64,000 nt of DNA. Origin: Thermoanaerobacterium xylanolyticum LX-11 (GTDB lineage: Bacteria > Bacillota > Thermoanaerobacteria > Thermoanaerobacterales > Thermoanaerobacteraceae). The notes beneath the pieces were generated by a model. The model was not told the origin of the DNA. It did not search any database and saw only the letters and a list, made by a program, of their open reading frames with translations. Where the stretch lies: assembly GCF_000189775.2 (NCBI RefSeq), contig NC_015555.1, positions 206,501-270,500 on the forward strand. The letters run 5' to 3'. The position numbers and the translations under genes are program-made. Shown here piece by piece: positions 37,147 through 44,923 of the stretch (position 1 is the stretch's first letter; the number at the start of each line of letters is the position of its first letter).

Positions 37147-37623
37147 ATGGTAATGAATGTTGAAAGTCAGCTTTATTCTTTTTTTGTCATGTTATATGGT
37201 GGCATAATAATCGCTATTTTATACGATGTATATAAATTGTTTAGACTTATATTAAGGCCAAAGCGAATAGCTACTGACATAGGTGATATCATCTATTGGA
37301 TATTGGCAACGGTCGTATTTATATTTTTTTTATATGTGAGTAATTACGCTGAAATAAGGTTTTACTCATTCCTCGGCCTTTTGATTGGAATACTTTTGTA
37401 CAACATATTTCTAAGTCCCATTGTGATGAAACTACTTCTATTTTTTTATAAGGTCATAAGAAATACAGTGATATGGGTATATAAGATTGCATCATATCCA
37501 TTTGTTGCTATTTATAAAATTATATCAGTACCGGTAAGATATATTTCAAATGTACTGGGCATTCCTGGCAAGTTAATCAATAACACAATATCACATTTTA
37601 ATATTTTTAAGAGAAAAAAATAA
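37147..37623 (+). CDS. yabQ: Spore cortex biosynthesis protein YabQ
   Basis: A 158-residue membrane protein. It opens with QLYSFFVMLYGGIIIAILYDVYKLFRL, the usual YabQ start, and has hydrophobic segments near residues 8-30, 47-67, 72-95 and 96-112, then a basic tail (FKRKK). In Bacillus it sits in the mother cell membrane around the forespore and is needed for cortex formation. AGGAGG lies ten bases before the ATG. It is followed by divIC, as in Bacillus. Confidence 0.9.
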   Translation: MVMNVESQLYSFFVMLYGGIIIAILYDVYKLFRLILRPKRIATDIGDIIYWILATVVFIFFLYVSNYAEIRFYSFLGLLIGILLYNIFLSPIVMKLLLFFYKVIRNTVIWVYKIASYPFVAIYKIISVPVRYISNVLGIPGKLINNTISHFNIFKRKK

Positions 37624-37694
37624 AGGATTTTTCTAATAAATGTCGAATATATTTATATCCGAATGAATAAAAATGTGTGAGAGGTATATTGGAC

Positions 37695-37994
37695 ATGAAA
37701 CAAAGTAGAAAGATTAAGCTAAAACCGGTGCTTTTAATTCTTTTTGTCGTGTACATATTATTTACTCTTGTAAAGCAACAAATAACATTAAATGTGTTGG
37801 ATAAAAAATTGAATGCAGCTACTACACAAGTAAATGCTGCTGAAGAGGAGAATAAAAAATTAAACAATCAGATAAAATATATAAAGACAGATGAATTTAT
37901 CGAAAATGAAGCTAGGCAAAAATTAGGGCTTATCAAAAAAGGAGAGATTATGTTTATAGATACTGCTAAGGATGCACAAAATTCCTCGAATTAA
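37695..37994 (+). CDS. divIC: Septum formation initiator, DivIC/FtsB family
   Basis: A 99-residue single-pass protein. A basic N-terminus (KQSRKIKLK) leads to a transmembrane helix (VLLILFVVYILFTLV) and a coiled coil (about residues 35-65). The conserved end EARQKLGLIKKGEIMF follows. DivIC forms a divisome complex with FtsL and DivIB. The start is the ATG at 37695, with AGAGG upstream; a GTG at 37677 is less likely. Confidence 0.9.
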   Translation: MKQSRKIKLKPVLLILFVVYILFTLVKQQITLNVLDKKLNAATTQVNAAEEENKKLNNQIKYIKTDEFIENEARQKLGLIKKGEIMFIDTAKDAQNSSN

Positions 37995-38089
37995 GGCGAA
38001 TTTTTTTAATATGCTTGATAGAAATGACTTTTTAATATATAATTAAACATATTAGTAATCAAATAAGAAGAGGGAGGATAAACATTTAT

Positions 38090-38512
38090 ATGCCATTTCA
38101 GGTAGGAGAGGTAGTTGAAGGAACTGTTCTAAATATCACAGATTTTGGAGCGTTTGTTCAATTACCAGAAGGCAAAACAGGGCTAGTCCACATATCAGAA
38201 GTTGCTAACACGTATGTAAAAGACATAAACGAATTTTTGAAAGAAAACGACAAGGTGAAGGTAAAGATTCTTTCTATGGATAAGGGCGGAAGAATAAGCC
38301 TATCAATAAAAAAGGCTTTGCCAAAACCAAAACAGGTAAAAAGCAACAAAGGCTACGACAGTGATAATTATAGCAATCGGAATAATAATATATCTTTTGA
38401 AGAGAGAATATCAAAATTTTTAAAGGATTCTGATGAAAGGCAGCAGCAGCTTAAAAAGAATTTTGATTCAAAAAGAAGAGGCGGTGGCTACAAAAGAAAC
38501 GCTAGTTATTAA
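38090..38512 (+). CDS. yabR: S1 RNA-binding domain protein YabR
   Basis: A 140-residue protein. Residues 1-72 are an S1 domain (GEVVEGTVLNITDFGAFVQLPEGKTG begins at residue 6 and ends near RISLSIKKAL). The remainder is a charged, low-complexity tail rich in Asn, Arg and Lys (RRGGGYKRN). It likely binds RNA or ribosomes. The order divIC-yabR is conserved; spoIIE, usually next, has been displaced to 62.1 kb. GAGGGAGG precedes the ATG. Confidence 0.92.
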   Translation: MPFQVGEVVEGTVLNITDFGAFVQLPEGKTGLVHISEVANTYVKDINEFLKENDKVKVKILSMDKGGRISLSIKKALPKPKQVKSNKGYDSDNYSNRNNNISFEERISKFLKDSDERQQQLKKNFDSKRRGGGYKRNASY

Positions 38513-38527
38513 AACTTCGGGTTAAAA

Positions 38528-38552
38528 CTTCGGGCAAGCCCGAAGATTTTTT
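38528..38552 (+). terminator. Terminator of yabR
   Basis: CTTCGGG/CCCGAAG stem with a 4-nt loop, then ATTTTTT. It is preceded by a short tandem copy of AAAACTTCGGG. Confidence 0.75.
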
Positions 38553-38566
38553 ATGGGAGGATTATT

Positions 38567-39472
38567 ATGAGGTGTTCTGTTATCGATATAGGAACAAATT
38601 CTGTCCGCCATCTTGTGTGTGATGTAGATGGGAAAGAAATTAAACACATAAAGAAGGATGTTAAAGTAACGAGACTTGGTGATTCTGTATCGAAAAGTGG
38701 GAAATTGGCCAGTGATGCTATTGAGCGAACAGCAAGTGCAATACAAGCTTTTTTAGACGATGCTGAAAATCTCAAGGTACAAGATATATATGCTTTTGCT
38801 ACATCTGCAGTGAGAGATGCTAAAAATGCTGACAGCTTTATAAATGAACTTTCAAAATTTGGCATAAACGTTGATATAATAGATGGTGAAACTGAAAGTC
38901 TTTATGGATATATTGGTGCCTCATACGGAATAAAAAGAGAAAGTGTATTGGTTTTAGATGTTGGTGGAGGGAGTACAGAATTTTCTTATCTTAACGGAAA
39001 CCTTGTGAAAAAAAGCTTTGATATAGGTGCTTTAAGGCTTACAGAGAAATTTATAAAGAATGATCCTATTAAGCTCGATGAGTACAATAATATAAGCCTC
39101 TATATAACAGACATGCTTACGCCATTTATAAGTGAAAATCAAGAAATACCTACAGATGTAGTTGGCATAGGTGGTACAATAACAACACTTGCTGCCATGT
39201 CACAGGGTTTAGAAATCTACTCGAGAGAATTAGTTCATGGATATGTGCTTAGTAAAAGCGAAATAAAAAGGTTGCTGGACTTAATGATGTCGTTGAGCTT
39301 GAACGAGAGAAGACTTTTGAATGGTTTGCAGCCTGAAAGAGCTGATATTATCGTTGCAGGCACAATAATAGTCTATACAATTTTAAAGCTTTTGAACTGT
39401 GCATCTATAACTGTTAGCGAGTGGGATAATTTAGAGGGAGCTTTAGTGGGGAAGTTTATTAAGTGCATATAA
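38567..39472 (+). CDS. ppx: Ppx/GppA-family phosphatase
   Basis: A 301-residue member of the actin-like ATPase fold. The N-terminal SVIDIGTNSVRHLV and the phosphate-binding loop VLVLDVGGGSTEFSYLN are diagnostic, and GIGGTITTLAAM completes the core. It is the short, two-domain form. It hydrolyses polyphosphate or pppGpp; which one cannot be told. GGGAGG precedes the ATG. It is the last conserved gene before the tRNA cluster and the accessory stretch. Confidence 0.92.
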   Translation: MRCSVIDIGTNSVRHLVCDVDGKEIKHIKKDVKVTRLGDSVSKSGKLASDAIERTASAIQAFLDDAENLKVQDIYAFATSAVRDAKNADSFINELSKFGINVDIIDGETESLYGYIGASYGIKRESVLVLDVGGGSTEFSYLNGNLVKKSFDIGALRLTEKFIKNDPIKLDEYNNISLYITDMLTPFISENQEIPTDVVGIGGTITTLAAMSQGLEIYSRELVHGYVLSKSEIKRLLDLMMSLSLNERRLLNGLQPERADIIVAGTIIVYTILKLLNCASITVSEWDNLEGALVGKFIKCI

Positions 39473-39503
39473 ATAAATCTGTTGAATATTATTTATTGGG
39501 GTA

Positions 39504-39532
39504 TTGACTAATAGTCCTTTATGTAATATAAT
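39504..39532 (+). promoter_or_regulatory. Promoter of the tRNA-Leu/fMet/Met cluster
   Basis: TTGACT (39504-39509) and TATAAT (39527-39532) with a 17-base spacer, 26 bases before the first tRNA. Confidence 0.75.
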
Positions 39533-39558
39533 TAATGATGTCGCTGGTTGATGTGATT

Positions 39559-39648
39559 GCCGGAGTGGCGGAACTGGCAGACGCACAGGACTTAAAATCC
39601 TGCGGGCCTTTAAAGCCCGTACCGGTTCGATTCCGGTCTCCGGCACCA
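39559..39648 (+). tRNA. tRNA-Leu (TAA)
   Basis: Class II tRNA with acceptor GCCGGAG/CTCCGGC, a long variable arm, and an anticodon loop CTTAAAA giving TAA between CAGGA and TCCTG. CCA is encoded (39646-39648). Confidence 0.95.
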
Positions 39649-39662
39649 ATTGAATAGTGCAT

Positions 39663-39738
39663 CGCGGGGTGGAGCAGTTGGCAGCTCGTCGGGCTCATAA
39701 CCCGGAGGTCGCAGGTTCAAGTCCTGCCCCCGCAACCA
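39663..39738 (+). tRNA. Initiator tRNA-fMet (CAT)
   Basis: The acceptor has the unpaired C1 x A72 and the anticodon stem has three consecutive G-C pairs (GGG/CCC) around CTCATAA. Both are marks of initiator tRNA. CCA is encoded. Confidence 0.95.
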
Positions 39739-39743
39739 AACAT

Positions 39744-39817
39744 GGCGGCGTAGCTCAGTTGGCTAGAGCATGCGGTTCATACCCGCAGTGTCGGTGGTTC
39801 GACTCCACTCGCCGCTA
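39744..39817 (+). tRNA. Elongator tRNA-Met (CAT)
   Basis: Acceptor GGCGGCG with CGCCGCT (terminal G-U), anticodon loop TTCATAC. The sequence follows the Bacillus-type elongator Met pattern, unlike tRNA-Ile(CAT). The genome has CTA after the discriminator, so CCA must be added enzymatically. Confidence 0.9.
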
Positions 39818-39881
39818 CTAAACCAATAAAATCATGGTTTTAAGGATTTTTAAAAAACATATAGTCAAAACGAATGAGTAT

Positions 39882-39913
39882 AATCACTCACCAAAAAAGG
39901 TGGGTGATTTTTT
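39882..39913 (+). terminator. Terminator after the tRNA cluster
   Basis: AATCACTCACC/GGTGGGTGATT stem, a 6-nt A loop and a T tail. Confidence 0.75.
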
Positions 39914-40242
39914 GTGCGCCCGGCATGGGCGATAACTTGGCGCTGAAAGTCCGCTGTGGGCAAGTTCACGGAAACCACTGGCTGAACCGCTTAATACGTA
40001 AATACTTAGAATCAGGAGTAATGATAAACGTAATCAAAATAGCAACAGAAGAAGGGACACCACAAGGAGGACCTTTAAGTCTGCTATTAGCAAACATAAT
40101 GTTAGATGAACTAGACAAAGAACTAGAAAGAAGAGGGCATAAATTCTGTCGATACGCAGATGACTGCAACATATACGTAAAAAGCAGGTCAGCAGGAAAC
40201 AGAATAATGAAAAGCATAAAGAAATTCATAGAAACCCAATAG
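39914..40242 (+). pseudogene. Group II intron remnant: ribozyme piece fused to reverse-transcriptase fragment
   Basis: From about 39988 the frame reads LIRKYLESG, EEGTPQGGPLS and the RT catalytic motif FCRYADDCNIYVKS, then stops at 40240. That is the central part of an LtrA-type reverse transcriptase; both the N-terminal RT blocks and the maturase/endonuclease end are missing. The preceding bases (GATAACTTGGCGCTGAAAGT and on) look like group II intron domain I sequence, so an internal deletion fused ribozyme to ORF. It cannot splice or move. Confidence 0.75.
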
Positions 40243-40305
40243 ACGGAAAAAGAGAGCTTTATTTGGGAAGTTACTGTTTTAGAAACAGATTGTATAATTT
40301 TTATA

Positions 40306-40335
40306 TTGTAGATAATTATGTGATTGTGGTATTAT
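40306..40335 (+). promoter_or_regulatory. Candidate toxin mRNA promoter
   Basis: TTGTAG (40306-40311) and TATTAT (40330-40335), 18 bases apart. The mRNA would start near 40342 and carry the 5' segment that pairs with its own 3' end. Confidence 0.45.
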
Positions 40336-40401
40336 ATGGATAGAGTGATCGGATATAGCAGGGTGTGGTTGCCACTTTCCCTCGAAGGGAGGTGGTTGCA
40401 T

Positions 40402-40488
40402 ATGATGAATACATATGAAACATTATCTTTAATGATAATGTTTGGAATGTTCGTCATAGCAATTCTTAGTTTTAACAGAAAAAAATAA
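40402..40488 (+). CDS. Holin-like type I toxin peptide
   Basis: A 28-residue peptide starting MMNTYETLSLMIMFGMFVIA and ending in a basic tail (NRKK). One transmembrane helix spans residues 8-23. The pattern TYETLSLMI.FG is that of the small 'putative holin-like toxin' family of Firmicutes, which acts on the membrane. A strong GAAGGGAGGTGG site precedes the ATG. The 5' leader AGCAGGGTGTGGTT (40357-40370) can pair with AACCACCCTGCT (40487-40498), the kind of end-to-end folding that silences type I toxin mRNAs. A convergent antisense RNA covers its 3' end. Confidence 0.82.
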   Translation: MMNTYETLSLMIMFGMFVIAILSFNRKK

Positions 40489-40566
40489 CCACCCTGCTGC
40501 AACCAGAGTGGTTATAGCTTTATAACTTACGTTGGGCGACCGCACTTTGCGGTGCCGATTACTCTT
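40478..40566 (-). ncRNA. Antisense antitoxin RNA of the type I module
   Basis: On the minus strand, AGTAAA-16-ATTATA (plus-strand reading) gives -35 TTTACT at 40600-40595 and -10 TATAAT at 40578-40573. The RNA would start near 40566, form the hairpin GGCACCGCAAAGTGCGGTCGCC-like arms, and end at stem ATAACCAC/GTGGTTAT plus seven U (40515-40479). It overlaps the toxin mRNA 3' end by base pairing. About 88 nt, inferred from sequence signals only. Confidence 0.7.
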
Positions 40567-40624
40567 ACTTATATTATAACACGATACGAATAAAAGTAAA
40601 CAGCATTTAAGGGGGAATTTATAA

Positions 40625-40855
40625 TTGGTTTTGAAAAATCAGCTAAAAAATAGGAAACTCGGGTATTATTTTATTTTTGCAGGTGCTTTGATGATTTCTT
40701 TTGCAGAAATTATCATAAGATACATCTCAGTTGGAGATTTTACAGAAGGCCTTTTTATAGGTATAGGCATTGGCTTAGAAATATTAGGAGTTATTGCTAT
40801 TGGAAAGTACTATAATAGCCGAAAAGGTCCGATAAATGAAACAAAACATAAATAA
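40625..40855 (+). CDS. Small two-helix membrane protein, unknown function
   Basis: A 76-residue protein starting at a TTG nine bases after AAGGGGG. Two hydrophobic helices (YYFIFAGALMISFAEIIIR and LFIGIGIGLEILGVIAIG) flank a short loop. The ends are basic. No family is recognised. It lies in the accessory stretch, downstream of the toxin module. Confidence 0.5.
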   Translation: MVLKNQLKNRKLGYYFIFAGALMISFAEIIIRYISVGDFTEGLFIGIGIGLEILGVIAIGKYYNSRKGPINETKHK

Positions 40856-41114
40856 AATATAGCAGTACGGATTTTTCATTTTCGCTTTGCTCAAATCAAA
40901 AATCCAAATTTCTAACGCACCCCTGCTTATATTTGCAGAAGTGCTTTTATTTTTTCTGCATGTTTTTTGGGTCTTTGTCTGGAAAGTACTCTTACGAGTA
41001 CTTTTTTAAATTTGCCTCCCGCTTTTTGGATATATAAATTTCAATTCCCATTTTTAAAAAATTACATATTAATAGACACATTTTTGTTACAAAATTTACA
41101 TATTTTTAATATAT
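40856..41114. other. Intergenic DNA with terminator and unexplained hairpin
   Basis: It contains GGATTTTT...AAAAATCC (about 40870-40905) as an inverted repeat, and a good terminator at 40983-41008. The rest is AT-rich. Nothing coding is seen. Confidence 0.4.
40983..41008 (+). terminator. Rho-independent terminator
   Basis: AAAGTACTC/GAGTACTTT stem, 4-nt loop and six T. Probably ends the transcript of the small membrane protein gene. Confidence 0.7.
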
Positions 41115-41143
41115 TTGCAAATGGAATTTTGATATGGTATAAT
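41115..41143 (+). promoter_or_regulatory. Promoter of the riboswitch operon
   Basis: TTGCAA (41115-41120) and TATAAT (41138-41143) with a 17-base spacer, about 25 bases upstream of the aptamer. Confidence 0.7.
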
Positions 41144-41159
41144 TTAATTAATTTAATAA

Positions 41160-41285
41160 TATGCTATAACGCTGAATTCGTATGAAGCGGGGAAACCAAT
41201 TTTGGGGTGAATCCATTTGTGTGGAGGGGTTATCTTTCGACCCTAACCCGTCAGCTAACCTCGTAAGCGTTGAAAGAGGAGGAAA
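41160..41285 (+). ncRNA. Cyclic di-AMP riboswitch (ydaO/yuaA type)
   Basis: The conserved ydaO core is present in order: AACGCTGAATTC, GCGGGGAAACCAAT, TTGGGGTGAATC, a variable stem around GGAGGGGTTA/TCGACCCTAA, then ACCCGTCAGCTAACCTCGTA and AGCGTT closing P1 with AACGCT. The 3' GAAAGAGGAGG matches the family end. Ligand c-di-AMP is established for this class. Binding normally turns genes off by termination, and a terminator follows at 41335. Confidence 0.9.
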
Positions 41286-41334
41286 TAGCATGAATATATT
41301 CGGTACAACTACCTTCTATTAGTTGCCGGGTTTC

Positions 41335-41362
41335 AGCTATAGATTTTCTCTATGGCTTTTTT
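41335..41362 (+). terminator. Expression-platform terminator of the riboswitch
   Basis: AGCTATAGA/TCTATGGCT (one wobble pair), 5-nt loop and six T, 30 bases before the dehydrogenase start. Confidence 0.75.
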
Positions 41363-41391
41363 AATACCCTAAAATAGAAGGAGGTTTTTAA

Positions 41392-42492
41392 ATGAGATTA
41401 CCTATTTTTTCTGTCATTGGTGCTGGCAACGGCGGTCAGGCGATGGCGGCACATCTTTCGTTGATGGGTTTTATAGTCAATTTGTACAACAGATCTCGTG
41501 AGAAATTAGTTCCTATTTTAAATAATGGTGGTATTCATCTTGAAGGCGTTGTAGATGGATTTGCAAAGCTTAATATGGTCACTGACGATATGGAAGACGC
41601 TATAAAAGATGCAGACATAATCATGGTGACTGTTCCTGCGTCTGGACACAGTGACATAGCTTATGAAATGTTACCACACTTAAGAAATGATCAGATAATA
41701 GTTTTGAATCCGGGAAGAACTTTTGGCGCTATAGAGTTTTATAACATTGTTAAAATTAGAGACGATATAAATGTGGTAGTAGCAGAGACTGATACGTTTA
41801 TATATGCTTGCAGATCGAATAATGGCGTTTCAAAGATTTTCAGGATAAAAGATGTGGTCTCACTGGCATCTATACCGGCTTGGAAGGCTGATTATGTTGT
41901 TGATTTGTTGAGATTAGCTTATTCGCAGATAGTACCTGCTGAAAATGTTTTAGAGACTAGTTTAAATAATATAGGTTCTATCTTTCATCCAGCGCCTACA
42001 CTTTTGAACTCTGCAAGAATAGAGACTACAGAAGGTGATTTTCAATATTATTTGGAAGGCATATCACCGTCGGTGGCTAAAATATTGGAGAGAATGGACA
42101 GGGAGAGAATAGCAGTTGCCCACGCTTTAGGTGTCAATGCTGTTACAGCGCTTGATTGGCTTAAAGATGCATACGGCGTTATTGCAGACAATCTGTATGA
42201 TGCGATTCAAAAGACAGATGCTTATAGAGGCTTGCTTGCACCAAAAAATCTTGATTGCAGGTACATTTTTGAAGATGTGCCAATGGGTTTGGTGCCTATT
42301 TCATCGATTGGCAAACAATTAGGCATTCCTACTTATACTATAGATTCTATAATTCATTTGGCATCATGCATGCATGAAGTGAACTATTGGAAAATCGGGC
42401 GCACAGCAGGAAAATTAGGATTGGAAGGAAAAAGCGCAGCGGAGATAAAGGTAATGATAGAGGGGTTAAAGGAGGAGATCACTGTCGCATGA
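41392..42492 (+). CDS. Octopine/nopaline-type NAD(P) dehydrogenase
   Basis: A 366-residue opine-dehydrogenase family protein. The N-terminal Rossmann motif is SVIGAGNGGQAMAAHLSL, and the C-terminal octopine-dehydrogenase domain has the family's catalytic His in IGSIFHPAPTLLN (His199). Such enzymes couple a 2-oxo acid to an amino acid reductively, or do the reverse. Substrates here are unknown. An AGAAGGAGG site precedes the ATG. It lies directly behind a c-di-AMP riboswitch and overlaps the B12-binding gene by four bases, so the pair works together. Confidence 0.85.
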   Translation: MRLPIFSVIGAGNGGQAMAAHLSLMGFIVNLYNRSREKLVPILNNGGIHLEGVVDGFAKLNMVTDDMEDAIKDADIIMVTVPASGHSDIAYEMLPHLRNDQIIVLNPGRTFGAIEFYNIVKIRDDINVVVAETDTFIYACRSNNGVSKIFRIKDVVSLASIPAWKADYVVDLLRLAYSQIVPAENVLETSLNNIGSIFHPAPTLLNSARIETTEGDFQYYLEGISPSVAKILERMDRERIAVAHALGVNAVTALDWLKDAYGVIADNLYDAIQKTDAYRGLLAPKNLDCRYIFEDVPMGLVPISSIGKQLGIPTYTIDSIIHLASCMHEVNYWKIGRTAGKLGLEGKSAAEIKVMIEGLKEEITVA

Positions 42493-44141
42493 AAAAATAT
42501 ATTATTGCAGCTTCTATAGAAAATGATGTCCATGTTGCGGGAGCATATAGATTTTTGAAGATTGCAGAGCAGGAAGGGTATAAAGTGGATTTTTTAGGTC
42601 CTGCTACATCTATTGATAAGTTGGTAGATACAGTGCGTTTAAAGAAACCTGATATAGTAGGTGTAAGTTATAGACTGACTCCAGAAACACTGAAAACCAT
42701 ATTGAATGAGCTTAAAGATAAAATACGAAAATATGGTTTGAGCAATATTAGATGGATATTTGGAGGCACAGAGCCCAATTGCTTAGTTGCAAAAGAGTCA
42801 GGAATATTTGAGGAAATTTTTGATGGAACTTTTGGCGATGAGTACACAATTTCATACCTAAGAGGAAAGAAAGCTTCATATAGTGAAAAAGAATATGGTA
42901 GAGATGTGATTGAAAGGATTGAGAAAAGCTATCCGTATCCTATAATAAGGCATCACTTTGGATTGCCTTCGTATGATGATACACTTGAAGGTGTAAGGAG
43001 GATTGCGGAAGAAAAAATTCTCGATGTGATATCAATAGCGCCTGACCAAAATACACAAGAGCATTTTTTTGACAAAAAATATAAAGCATCACTTGATGGG
43101 GCAGGTGGCGTGCCTATAAGGACTGAAGAAGAATTCAAAAAACTTTACGATGAGTCAAGGCGTGGAAATTATCCGCTGCTTAGATGTTACAGTGGGACGA
43201 ATGATGTCTTTAAAATGGCTCAAATGCTTAAAAACACAATAAACAATGCATGGGCAGCTATACCCCTTTGCTGGTACAATGTACTAGATGGCAGGGGGCC
43301 AAGAGAAGTAGAAGAATCCATTAGAGAGAACCAGATGCTGATGAAGTGGCATGCTGACAGAAATATACCTGTTGAGGTAAATGAAGCACACCATTGGGGG
43401 CTTAGAGATGCACATGATGCCATATATGTGGCGGCAAGCTACATTGCAGCATACAATGCAAAGAAGATGGGTGTAAAAAACTATATAGCTCAGTTTATGT
43501 TCAATGTGCCGCCAGCTACATCGCCCAAAATGGATCTTGCAAAAATGCTGGCATCTATAGAGCTTGTGGAGAGTTTGCAGGATGATAACTTTAGAGTATA
43601 TAGACAGGCAAGGGCAGGGCTTGCAAGTATGCCGCAGGATCTTTTTGAAGCAAAAGGGCAGCTTGCTTCAAGTGCATATCTTTCAATGGCTATAAAACCT
43701 CACATATATCATGTTGTAGGTTTTTGTGAAGCACATCATGCAGCAACGCCAGATGATATAATAGAAAGTGTGAAAATCACAAAAGCCGTGATAAACAACA
43801 CTTTGCGTGGTATGGCGGATTTCACTAAAGATCTTGATATTTTAAAGAGGAAAGAGGAACTAATAAATGATGCGATGGTAATAATCAATGCCATAAATGA
43901 TCTTAATACACTATGCAGTGATCCGCTGTCAGATCCACATATACTATCATTGGCGATAAAATTGGGCATTTTAGACGCACCGCATTTAAAAGGAAATAAA
44001 AGCGCAAGTGGTTTGCTGACTACAAAGGTTATAAATGGTGCATGCTATGCCTATGACTATGAAAACAATAGGATTATTAAAGAAGAAGAAAGAATATATA
44101 ACATAATTCAAAATTACCAAAAACTCATAATCGTAGCTTAA
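42489..44141 (+). CDS. B12-binding protein with mutase-like C-terminal barrel
   Basis: A 550-residue protein. Residues 1-120 are a B12-binding Rossmann domain with Asp13-x-His15-x-x-Gly18 (NDVHVAG) for base-off binding, VGVSYRLTPET at the SxL position and WIFGGTEPN. The large C-terminal part (about 180-550) has conserved blocks YSGTNDVFKMAQML, EVNEAHHWGLRDAHDA and QFMFNVPPATSPKMDLAKML. It reminds one of glutamate-mutase-like barrels, but I cannot assign it. It starts at the ATG that overlaps the dehydrogenase stop. It may be a B12-dependent aminomutase feeding the opine-type enzyme (inference). Confidence 0.7.
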   Translation: MKKYIIAASIENDVHVAGAYRFLKIAEQEGYKVDFLGPATSIDKLVDTVRLKKPDIVGVSYRLTPETLKTILNELKDKIRKYGLSNIRWIFGGTEPNCLVAKESGIFEEIFDGTFGDEYTISYLRGKKASYSEKEYGRDVIERIEKSYPYPIIRHHFGLPSYDDTLEGVRRIAEEKILDVISIAPDQNTQEHFFDKKYKASLDGAGGVPIRTEEEFKKLYDESRRGNYPLLRCYSGTNDVFKMAQMLKNTINNAWAAIPLCWYNVLDGRGPREVEESIRENQMLMKWHADRNIPVEVNEAHHWGLRDAHDAIYVAASYIAAYNAKKMGVKNYIAQFMFNVPPATSPKMDLAKMLASIELVESLQDDNFRVYRQARAGLASMPQDLFEAKGQLASSAYLSMAIKPHIYHVVGFCEAHHAATPDDIIESVKITKAVINNTLRGMADFTKDLDILKRKEELINDAMVIINAINDLNTLCSDPLSDPHILSLAIKLGILDAPHLKGNKSASGLLTTKVINGACYAYDYENNRIIKEEERIYNIIQNYQKLIIVA

Positions 44142-44154
44142 AAAATAGTTATTA

Positions 44155-44189
44155 TCGGGTGTATACACAAAATATACATCCGATTTTTT
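44155..44189 (+). terminator. Terminator of the riboswitch operon
   Basis: TCGGGTGTATA/TATACATCCGA stem (one G-T pair), 7-nt loop and six T. Confidence 0.85.
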
Positions 44190-44264
44190 ATGTTTTCTAT
44201 ATAAATTTTTTTTGTGAAAAACATATTATAAGGAGAGGCAAATACAATAGGAGGTGATGAATAA

Positions 44265-44918
44265 TTGTTAATAGTTGTAGATCCTGGCCATGGTGGTTCT
44301 GACAGTGGCGCTATAGGATATGGCTATTTTGAAAAAGATATAAACTTAAGCGTATCTCTTAAATTGAGGAACGTCTTAGAAGCAAACAATGTAGATGTAA
44401 TTTTGACAAGAGATAAAGATGTAACATTGGGGCTTAGCGAAAGGTGCGATATTGCCAATAAAAACAATGCAGATTACTTTGTTTCAATTCACTGTAACAG
44501 CTTTAAAGATTCTTCTGCGAAGGGGACAGAAACTTATTCATATCCTGGAAGCACTTCTGGAGCAAAATTGGCAAAAAGCGTGCAGCAAGCTATTGTGACA
44601 AATTTAAAAACAGCGGATAGAGGTGTAAAAACAGCTAACTTCTATGTATTACATTATACAAATATGCCATCAATATTAGTTGAATTAGGATTTATAACAA
44701 ATAAGGATGATTTAGAGCTTCTTTTGAATAAACAAAATCTATATGCTGCATCTATTTCAAATGGAATATTAAATACTATAGGTTTAAAGCAGACAAATGA
44801 TTCCAATGATATAGAAAAACTTCATCAAATGGGCATAATCTCTGATTATTACGATCCTGAAAGTTATGTAAAGTGGAAAGATATTGCAGGTGCATTATTA
44901 AAAATTATAGGGGGTTAA
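44265..44918 (+). CDS. N-acetylmuramoyl-L-alanine amidase (Amidase_3), endolysin-like
   Basis: A 217-residue protein. Residues 1-175 are an Amidase_3 domain with zinc ligands His9 (DPGHGG), a Glu in YFEKDINLS and His in FVSIHCNSF, and the catalytic Glu in ILVELGFITN. A short C-terminal segment (DIEKLHQMGIISDYYDPESY) is of the type found at the end of endolysins. There is no signal peptide, consistent with holin-dependent release. The start is a TTG eight bases after AGGAGGTGAT. The adjacent holin gene makes a lysis cassette. Confidence 0.88.
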   Translation: MLIVVDPGHGGSDSGAIGYGYFEKDINLSVSLKLRNVLEANNVDVILTRDKDVTLGLSERCDIANKNNADYFVSIHCNSFKDSSAKGTETYSYPGSTSGAKLAKSVQQAIVTNLKTADRGVKTANFYVLHYTNMPSILVELGFITNKDDLELLLNKQNLYAASISNGILNTIGLKQTNDSNDIEKLHQMGIISDYYDPESYVKWKDIAGALLKIIGG

Positions 44919-44923
44919 AGGAA

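Noticed and set aside
39744-39817. tRNA-Ile(CAT) needing lysidine as an alternative for the third tRNA
   Set aside because: The acceptor GGCGGCG and arm sequences follow elongator tRNA-Met, not the tRNA-Ile2 pattern.
41290-41322. Short leader frame MNIFGTTTFY after a GAGGAGG in the c-di-AMP riboswitch
   Set aside because: The GAGGAGG belongs to the conserved 3' end of the aptamer and the codons fall in the expression platform; translation is not needed to explain the sequence.
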